A stretch of DNA of 11,514 bases from Muribaculaceae bacterium (GTDB lineage Bacteria; Bacteroidota; Bacteroidia; Bacteroidales; Muribaculaceae): NCBI GenBank assembly GCA_017962285.1, contig JAGCVR010000155.1:1-11514 (forward strand), written 5' to 3'. Below, in pieces: positions 1 through 5,237 of the stretch (its first letter is position 1; the number at the start of each line of letters is the position of its first letter). Position numbers and translations under genes: made by a program. The notes beneath the pieces were generated by a model. The model worked only from the letters and a program-made list of their open reading frames with translations. It had not been told where the DNA came from and did not search any database.

Positions 1-18
1 ATGTGAGAATAAGTTATG

Positions 19-54
19 AACGAGATGGCAAAAGTCATCTCGTTTCATTTTTTT
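19..54 (+). terminator. Rho-independent terminator of an upstream off-window gene
   Basis: Positions 19-27 (AACGAGATG) and 36-44 (CATCTCGTT) form a perfect 9-bp stem around an 8-nt loop. The tract at 43-54 is almost all T. This is an intrinsic terminator read on the plus strand, so it should end a gene lying left of the window; bases 1-18 are the tail of that unit, with no identifiable coding content. On the minus strand the same hairpin is not followed by a good T-run, so it would terminate the convergent minus-strand gene only weakly. Bases 55-104 show nothing else. Confidence 0.85.
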
Positions 55-104
55 ATAAATCCTGATGACCGATTCGGGCACCCAATTCTGTAAGCGTAGA
101 AACC

Positions 105-665
105 CTAACTGAGGTGCCAGTCTCTGATGGTGCCCAGGGCAGCGTTGTGAAATCGGTAGTTGCCGTCTGCGGGACGCACCACGCACCGCGCTGTTTCCAG
201 AATGGCACGTTCTCCGCTGTTGAGCGAATACAGAATGAGAGTGTTTCCGCAGTCAACCACTGCGGGATTTTCTTTTGCTCCGCGTGTCCAGACGCAAGTC
301 TGCACTTCGGCTTCCACAGTTCCGGCTTTAACAAAATGGGTCACGCTGCGCTTCCACCCCGCCAGTTTCCATTCCACCGGTCTCACGCATTGTACCGGCA
401 CTTGGGCCACCACTACCCCCTCGCTGTCAATACTCATTCTCACATCGTTGATTACATCTTCCACCGGCAGCCATTCCACCGGTGCAGTCTCGAGCAACCG
501 GGCATACCATTGCTTTATGTGGGTTAGTAGCCACGCGTCAAGGTCAATTCCGTCTGTTCGTTCCACCAGACCGTCGGTGCGCACTTGTTCCAGGTGATGA
601 ATTCTTTTCCACAATTCAAGTATCCCCTGCTCGTTCAAGTCATAAATCTGATTTCTGTTTTCCAT
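105..665 (-). CDS. Conserved hypothetical protein, 186 aa
   Basis: This minus-strand frame starts at the ATG at 665-663 and ends with TAG at 107-105. I do not recognise a named domain. The protein has no signal peptide or membrane segment, so it is probably cytosolic. Residues 10-65 look helical and charged (LELWKRIHHLEQVRTDGLVE, then a WLLTHIKQWYARLLE stretch). The second half alternates beta-like hydrophobic runs with tryptophans (VEWKLAGWKRSVTHF). Several competing frames overlap it on both strands, but this one has the most protein-like composition and a good TAnnTTTG promoter placed 33 bp ahead of its start. It is transcribed divergently from the operon beginning at 852 and has no partner gene in the window. 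Its function is unknown. The main uncertainty is the exact start. Confidence 0.75.
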   Translation of the reverse strand: MENRNQIYDLNEQGILELWKRIHHLEQVRTDGLVERTDGIDLDAWLLTHIKQWYARLLETAPVEWLPVEDVINDVRMSIDSEGVVVAQVPVQCVRPVEWKLAGWKRSVTHFVKAGTVEAEVQTCVWTRGAKENPAVVDCGNTLILYSLNSGERAILETARCVVRPADGNYRFHNAALGTIRDWHLS

Positions 666-698
666 AGTATCTACTTTTATGTGTTAATCTTTTGCCGG

Positions 699-729
699 CA
701 AAGTTATGCGTGTTGCGAATGTTTGTCAA
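699..729 (-). promoter_or_regulatory. Bacteroides-type promoter for the 105-665 gene
   Basis: Read on the minus strand, 706-699 is TAACTTTG, an exact match to the Bacteroidota -7 consensus TAnnTTTG. TTGAC lies at 729-725; its TTG sits 20 bp upstream of the -7 box, within the usual spacing for the -33 element. The -7 box ends 33 bp before the ATG of the minus-strand gene. The match is by inspection only. Confidence 0.65.
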
Positions 730-810
730 TGCTGTTTTCGCCAATCCCCCATTTACTGATAAGGCACACAGTTTCTGGCTGCCGAACACTGATAACTGAA
801 AACTATTTGC

Positions 811-818
811 TATCTTTG
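811..818 (+). promoter_or_regulatory. Promoter -7 element (TATCTTTG) of the 852-5133 operon
   Basis: TATCTTTG at 811-818 is an exact TAnnTTTG match, followed by CACGGTC, and lies 33 bp before the ATG at 852. There is no convincing TTTG -33 box at the expected distance; the -33 region instead holds the second copy of the 8-bp repeat ACTGATAA (755-762 and 788-795). It should drive the four-gene operon downstream. The rest of the 666-851 intergenic stretch holds only the divergent minus-strand promoter and no RNA gene that I can see. Confidence 0.65.
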
Positions 819-851
819 CACGGTCAAAACAAGAGATACAGTGGTTAAGAA

Positions 852-1643
852 ATGAGACGTTTAGGATTGGTGATATTATCGGTTGCGGCATTGTTTCCTT
901 TTGCCGCATTTGCTCACACGTCTCTTGAGGACGACACGGTGAAGGTCATCTCCCTGAATCCGGAAACGCTCACGCCAAATCGTTTCACTACCGGAATTTT
1001 TGCCGGTGGCGGTTACTTGTTCAATACCGGTTCGCTCCATAACAATTTCGGACACACCCCCATCATAACAATGGGACTTCTCTTTGGTTACAAAAAATTC
1101 ATGAACAAAATAGATGTGTTCTATGGCCAGCCGTTTTTCCGGAACAATGCCATTTTCACAGATTTTGTTATTCGGCCTGGGGAGGAAGACAACGTTTACA
1201 AGTATCAAATCAGCAAGAACACTACATCTTACGCATCTTATCTGGGGATATCCTATCAGGTGGGGCTCAAAGTTATAAACACACGCAGGTTAGCCATAAC
1301 ACCCCATGCCGGTTTGTATTATTCAAACTATAACTGGAGCCAGGACATATATGGGTGGGAACGCAATGAGCAAAATGATTGGGAAAGCGTAGTGACCGAC
1401 CGCAGTGGAGTTTCAATGTCGAGCTATGGTTTCATAGCGTCAATCGACTTCGACATCGCACTCTATCATCGCTATAGCCCGATGATTTCTCTTGAAGGAA
1501 ATGGCGTGAAGGATTTCTCGTCGAATCTTAGAATCACCCCGTTCGTTGCCCGCGAGTCATTTACCAAATGCACCCCCGACATCAAAGGCTGGATTGCCGG
1601 GATTTCGGTGTGTTATTATGCCATGTTCCGTAATTTATTCTAA
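852..1643 (+). CDS. Exported beta-rich protein, probable outer-membrane beta-barrel, 263 aa
   Basis: The first 21 residues form a classic Sec signal peptide: basic MRR, a hydrophobic core, and an AFA cleavage site before HTS. The mature part is rich in aromatic residues and in alternating hydrophobic/polar segments, for example the region around residues 45-75 with GIFAGGGYLFNTG, and long runs with Tyr, Trp, Ser and Asn. The protein ends in a C-terminal phenylalanine (MFRNLF), as many outer-membrane barrels do. I infer a small outer-membrane barrel, of the loose kind annotated as PorT-like or outer-membrane-protein-like in Bacteroidota, but see no family-specific motif. It is the first gene of an operon, 13 nt upstream of another exported protein (DUF4294), which suggests a shared envelope role. 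A periplasmic beta protein is the alternative. Confidence 0.75.
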   Translation: MRRLGLVILSVAALFPFAAFAHTSLEDDTVKVISLNPETLTPNRFTTGIFAGGGYLFNTGSLHNNFGHTPIITMGLLFGYKKFMNKIDVFYGQPFFRNNAIFTDFVIRPGEEDNVYKYQISKNTTSYASYLGISYQVGLKVINTRRLAITPHAGLYYSNYNWSQDIYGWERNEQNDWESVVTDRSGVSMSSYGFIASIDFDIALYHRYSPMISLEGNGVKDFSSNLRITPFVARESFTKCTPDIKGWIAGISVCYYAMFRNLF

Positions 1644-1656
1644 CCGCACATCAGAA

Positions 1657-2307
1657 GTGAAACGCTTATTTGCCATATTACTCTTGTTTGCCCTGTGCAT
1701 GGCTTTAAGTCCCTGCAAGGCACAGACTGAGCCGGAATTGCCAAAAATGACCGATGAGCTGCCTAGTAGCTTGAGGAAAGTGTGGGCTGGGATGTATCAT
1801 TTTGTGGACGAGGAATCGGGCGACACCCTGCTGATGATGGTGTTTAATCCGATTATAGTCTATCCGCGCGAGCGTTTCCGCAACAAAAAGGAAGAAGAGT
1901 TCTATTGGAAGACAGTGCGCGACGTGAAACGCACACTTCCTTATGCAAAACTTATAAGTGCCACACTTCTCGAAACCTACGAGTATCTCGAGACCTACAA
2001 CACAAAAAAGGAAAAGGAGGATTACCTGCGCCGTTTCGAGAAAGAAATATTCAGGCAGTATAAGCCTGAGATGAAAAAAATGACGAAATCGCAGGGTAAA
2101 ATGCTGATAAAACTCATTAACAGGGAGACCAACCAGTCGTCCTACAACATCGTCAAGGCTTTTCTCGGCTCTTTCCGTGCGGGATTCTGGCAGACGTTCG
2201 GACGATTCTTCGGGGTGAGCATGAAGGCGGGATATCATCCCGACAAGGACAAGAACGATGCAATGATAGAGCGTATCTGCGTGCGTGTGGAACAGGGAAC
2301 GATATGA
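1657..2307 (+). CDS. DUF4294 family exported protein, 216 aa
   Basis: I place the start at GTG 1657. An in-frame ATG exists at 1546, but it lies deep inside the preceding gene and would bury the signal peptide behind 37 extra residues. From the GTG the protein begins VKRLFAILLLFALCMALSPC and continues KAQ, a good signal peptide with probable cleavage between A22 and Q23; the LSPC segment is a poor lipobox because of the proline. The mature part shows the DUF4294 pattern: IVYPRERFRNKKEEEFYWK around residues 67-85, VKRTLPYAK at 90-98, the LIKLINRETNQSSYNIVK region (150-167) and FRAGFWQTFGRFFGVSMK (173-190). The family is almost restricted to Bacteroidota and has no known function; the mature protein should be periplasmic or membrane-associated. 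Its TGA overlaps the helicase ATG (ATGA), so the two are probably translationally coupled. Confidence 0.85.
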   Translation: MKRLFAILLLFALCMALSPCKAQTEPELPKMTDELPSSLRKVWAGMYHFVDEESGDTLLMMVFNPIIVYPRERFRNKKEEEFYWKTVRDVKRTLPYAKLISATLLETYEYLETYNTKKEKEDYLRRFEKEIFRQYKPEMKKMTKSQGKMLIKLINRETNQSSYNIVKAFLGSFRAGFWQTFGRFFGVSMKAGYHPDKDKNDAMIERICVRVEQGTI

Positions 2308-4187
2308 ATGCCACTCAATACCTCCTGCGAGAGCGGGAACTGCTCAAGATAGAATACGAAACCGAAAAACAAGAGTTCCAGCGACTGTCGCAGTCGATGG
2401 GGATTGAGCGCAAGGTGAAGCGAGGTGATTGCTGGTATCCGGTAAGGGTGGGACGTTCCTATTACAACTCGCTCAATGCTTTGGTGATGGAAATCTTCCG
2501 AGACCCTGAAACCGACATTGAACACAACTTTGAATACGGGCGTCATGTGATGTTTTTCTCTGTTGATTCTTCGGGCAAAGTGGCTTATGCCAGTCATGGT
2601 GGAGTGGTGAGCTACGCTCAAGACGACAGGATGGTTGTAACCATCACCAATCCTGACCTGCCGGCTACACTGGCAAACTATCCCTCACTCGGTGTACAGA
2701 TATCGTTCGACGAAACCACCCACCGGCTGATGAACGAAGCCCTGGAGCGTGTCATTAATGCCAAGGGAAACAATCGTCTGGCGGTGTTGAGGGAAATGTT
2801 TCACAATCCGAGCCACCCCGGGCGGTTTTCGTTGCAGCCTATGCAGTTCCCGTGGCTCAATACGTCGCAGCAGCATGCCGTGAACGAAGTGCTTTGCGCA
2901 AAGGATGTGGCAGTGGTACATGGACCGCCGGGAACGGGTAAAACCACAACATTGGTTGAAGCCATAGCCGAGACTCTGCGACGCGAAAATCAGGTACTGG
3001 TATGTGCGCAAAGCAACATGGCAGTGGACTGGATCAGCGAGCAGCTCGTGGACCGTGGAGCCGAGGTGCTCAGGATAGGCAACCCCACCCGTGTGAACGA
3101 TAAAATGCTGTCGTTCACCTATGAACGGCGATTTGAAGATCACCCGCTCTATTCGCAACTGTGGGCTGTGCGTCGCGCAATTCGCGAACTGCAGTCATCG
3201 CGTCATCGTTCCGGTGATGCGTATCATCAGAAAATGGACCGCCTTAAGAGCCGTGCCACCGAAATGGAACTGCGCATTCACAACGATATAATGGGAAATG
3301 CCCGTGTTATCGCTTCAACCCTTGCCGGTGCGGCCAATCGTGTACTTGAGGGTGTGCGGTTCGCGACGCTTTTCATCGATGAAGCCGCGCAGGCTCTGGA
3401 ACCGGCGTGCTGGATAGCTATCAGAAAAGCACATAGGGTGATTTTTGCCGGCGACCATTGTCAGCTTCCGCCCACGGTAAAAAGCCTGGAGGCATTGCGC
3501 GGCGGTCTTGGCAAAACCCTCATGGAATGTGTGGTGGAAAATGCTCCGCAAGCCGTGAGCCTGCTCACCGTGCAATATCGCATGAACCGTGACATCATGC
3601 GCTTTTCGAGCGATTGGTTCTACGATGGCAAGGTGGTGTGTGCCCCACAGGTCCACAACCGGAGCATTCTCGACCTCGACACCGCCATCACATGGATTGA
3701 TTCGCAGAGCGAGTATCAGGAGGAATTCGTGGGCGAGAACTTCGGGAGAATAAACCGGACTGAAGCAGCACTCACGCTTTCCACCCTTGAAGAGTACTTC
3801 ACCCTTATCGGCAGGGAGCGGATTCTGAACGAGCGCATCGATGTGGGGATAATCTCGCCTTATCGCGCGCAGGTGCAGCTGCTGCGCCGAAATATCAGAA
3901 AGAATGCTTTTTTCAAGCCTTTCAGGCATCTTATCTCTGTCAATACGGTGGATGGATTTCAGGGCCAGGAGCGCGATGTGATAGTAATCAGTCTGGTACG
4001 CTCGAACGATGAAGGCCAGATAGGCTTCCTTCGCGACCTGAGGCGCATGAACGTGGCTATGACACGCGCCCGCATGAAGCTTTTCATGCTTGGCGATGTC
4101 GCCACCCTTACCCGCCACAACTTCTACAGGAAGCTGTACGAATATGTTTCATCTCTGAAAAAACCAAGCAATGAACAGAATACTTGA
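2304..4187 (+). CDS. Superfamily 1 DNA/RNA helicase, UPF1/IGHMBP2/DNA2-like, 627 aa
   Basis: This is an ATP-dependent nucleic-acid helicase of the SF1B, UPF1-like group, with all expected motifs in order. These are a Q-like segment at 186-191 (NTSQQH), Walker A GPPGTGKT at 207-214, motif Ia around CAQSNMAVD (234-242), Walker B DEAAQA at 359-364, motif III GDHCQLPPT at 383-391, motif IV QYRMN at 424-428, motif V TVDGFQGQERD at 548-558, and motif VI NVAMTRAR at 583-590. About 180 residues precede the first helicase domain and resemble the beta-barrel/stalk region of IGHMBP2-type enzymes. Length is normal for the bacterial family (about 630). Every catalytic residue I can place is present, so it should be active. 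Polarity and substrate cannot be read from sequence; 5'-3' unwinding is typical of the group. It starts inside the DUF4294 stop and overlaps the transporter gene by 17 nt, so all are probably co-transcribed. Confidence 0.92.
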   Translation: MNATQYLLRERELLKIEYETEKQEFQRLSQSMGIERKVKRGDCWYPVRVGRSYYNSLNALVMEIFRDPETDIEHNFEYGRHVMFFSVDSSGKVAYASHGGVVSYAQDDRMVVTITNPDLPATLANYPSLGVQISFDETTHRLMNEALERVINAKGNNRLAVLREMFHNPSHPGRFSLQPMQFPWLNTSQQHAVNEVLCAKDVAVVHGPPGTGKTTTLVEAIAETLRRENQVLVCAQSNMAVDWISEQLVDRGAEVLRIGNPTRVNDKMLSFTYERRFEDHPLYSQLWAVRRAIRELQSSRHRSGDAYHQKMDRLKSRATEMELRIHNDIMGNARVIASTLAGAANRVLEGVRFATLFIDEAAQALEPACWIAIRKAHRVIFAGDHCQLPPTVKSLEALRGGLGKTLMECVVENAPQAVSLLTVQYRMNRDIMRFSSDWFYDGKVVCAPQVHNRSILDLDTAITWIDSQSEYQEEFVGENFGRINRTEAALTLSTLEEYFTLIGRERILNERIDVGIISPYRAQVQLLRRNIRKNAFFKPFRHLISVNTVDGFQGQERDVIVISLVRSNDEGQIGFLRDLRRMNVAMTRARMKLFMLGDVATLTRHNFYRKLYEYVSSLKKPSNEQNT

Positions 4188-5133
4188 CATTCTCAAGCAA
4201 TGGACCCTTCCGAGCGCGATAGTGTTTGGAACTGTGGTTTATCTGGTTTTCGCCTTCGTGCCGCAATTGGAGGAAACGGCAACGTTCTGCTGCCCCATTC
4301 TGGAAGCGAGCATGCCTTGCATTTTGTTCTGCGTTCTTCTGGTTACATTCTGTAAAGTGGATTTTCACAAGATGCGCCCTTCGGCATGGCACTGGGTTGC
4401 ATGTCTGTTTCAGGTGGTGACGGTGGCGCTTGTCTTTGCCCTTATTAAAGGACTGGGACTTCGAGGCGACGGACTGGTTCTTGCAGAGGGAGTGCTTATC
4501 TGCATCATTGGACCCGGAGCCACTGCGGCTGCAGTGGTTACAGAGAAGCTTGGCGGTAACCTTGAAACCATGACCACCTATACCTTCATTTCTAATTTCC
4601 TGACGGCAATTACAATACCCATACTCTTTCCAATGATAGAACGCGGTGCCGTTCTCACCCAGCTTGAGGCATTCTTCCTGATTTTGGAACGCGTGTGTGA
4701 GGTCTTGGTGCTTCCCATGGCGGTGGCGTATGTGGTGAAGCATTATTTTCATCGGTTGCTCCGGTGGCTCATAGGAGTAAAGGATCTGTCGTTCTATCTG
4801 TGGGCGATATCACTGTCGATAACCACAGGCATAACGGTGAAGAACATAGTTCATTCCACTTCAGGTGTGTGGTTCCTGATAGTTATGGCAGCAGTAGTGG
4901 CTGTGTTGTGTTTCATTCAATATGCCGCCGGTCATTATATTGGAGTTCACTATGGCGTGCCCATCGAGGGAGCACAGGCTTTGGGACAGAAGAACACATC
5001 GTTTGCCATTTGGATTTCGTATGTCTATCTCAACCCGTTGGCAAGCGTGTGTCCCGGTTTCTATGTTTTGTGGCAGAACATAGTTAACAGCGTGGAACTC
5101 AATTCACTAAGGTCAGGCAATAAGTCTTCTTAA
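4171..5133 (+). CDS. BASS-type membrane transporter (bile acid:Na+ symporter superfamily), 320 aa
   Basis: This polytopic inner-membrane protein has roughly 8-10 hydrophobic segments, including around residues 13-30, 48-61, 74-94, 103-123, 138-155, 165-189, 207-222 and 233-256. The segment GPGATAAAVVTEKLGGN at 114-130 matches the first discontinuous-helix motif of BASS proteins (typically PGATASN.. followed by GD). EGAQALGQKN at 266-275 resembles the second conserved Glu/Gln-Asn motif near the sodium sites, followed by NPLASVCPGFYVLWQN (288-303), which fits the last helix. A sodium-coupled uptake role for an organic anion is the family expectation, but the substrate is not readable and key sodium ligands may differ. 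Its ATG lies inside the 3' end of the helicase gene (17-nt overlap), so it is the last gene of the 852-5133 operon. I see no strong terminator after it. Confidence 0.8.
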   Translation: MNRILDILKQWTLPSAIVFGTVVYLVFAFVPQLEETATFCCPILEASMPCILFCVLLVTFCKVDFHKMRPSAWHWVACLFQVVTVALVFALIKGLGLRGDGLVLAEGVLICIIGPGATAAAVVTEKLGGNLETMTTYTFISNFLTAITIPILFPMIERGAVLTQLEAFFLILERVCEVLVLPMAVAYVVKHYFHRLLRWLIGVKDLSFYLWAISLSITTGITVKNIVHSTSGVWFLIVMAAVVAVLCFIQYAAGHYIGVHYGVPIEGAQALGQKNTSFAIWISYVYLNPLASVCPGFYVLWQNIVNSVELNSLRSGNKSS

Positions 5134-5171
5134 TCTCGCAAATAAAGCCATTTTACCACTTTTTCTCGCAA
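5134..5171 (+). repeat. 8-bp direct repeat TCTCGCAA
   Basis: TCTCGCAA occurs at 5134-5141 and again at 5164-5171, with starts exactly 30 bp apart (about three helical turns). The second copy lies just upstream of the promoter-like site at 5199. It may be a pair of operator half-sites or chance; sequence alone does not decide. Confidence 0.4.
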
Positions 5172-5175
5172 GGTA

Positions 5176-5206
5176 TTTATAGATTGAGCAAAAATTAGTA
5201 AATTTG
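5176..5206 (+). promoter_or_regulatory. Bacteroides-type promoter ahead of the receiver/PPDK-like gene
   Basis: TAAATTTG at 5199-5206 matches TAnnTTTG exactly. TTTA at 5176-5179, 19 bp upstream, is a one-mismatch version of the TTTG -33 box. The ATG at 5238 lies 31 bp downstream of the -7 element, similar to the 33-bp spacing at the two other promoters near the left end. The short A/G-rich stretch GATGAGGAATAAGAAG before the ATG could help ribosome binding. Confidence 0.6.
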
Positions 5207-5237
5207 CTTAATAAAATCTGATGAGGAATAAGAAGCA

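Noticed and set aside
114..597. Plus-strand open frames of 137 and 145 aa
   Set aside because: They lie antisense to the 105-665 gene, have Ser/Thr/His/Pro-rich, low-structure translations and no promoter; they are shadows of the minus-strand gene.
1546..1656. Upstream ATG extension of the DUF4294 gene
   Set aside because: It would overlap the previous gene by about 98 nt and place 37 residues ahead of a clear signal peptide; GTG 1657 fits better.
3315..4118. Minus-strand open frame of 267 aa
   Set aside because: It is fully antisense to helicase motifs III-VI, which are perfectly conserved in the plus frame; its translation is His/Ala-rich and resembles nothing.
4108..4752. Minus-strand open frame of 214 aa
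   Set aside because: It is antisense to the BASS transporter, with a His/Lys/Asn/Cys-rich translation typical of reversed membrane-protein codons.
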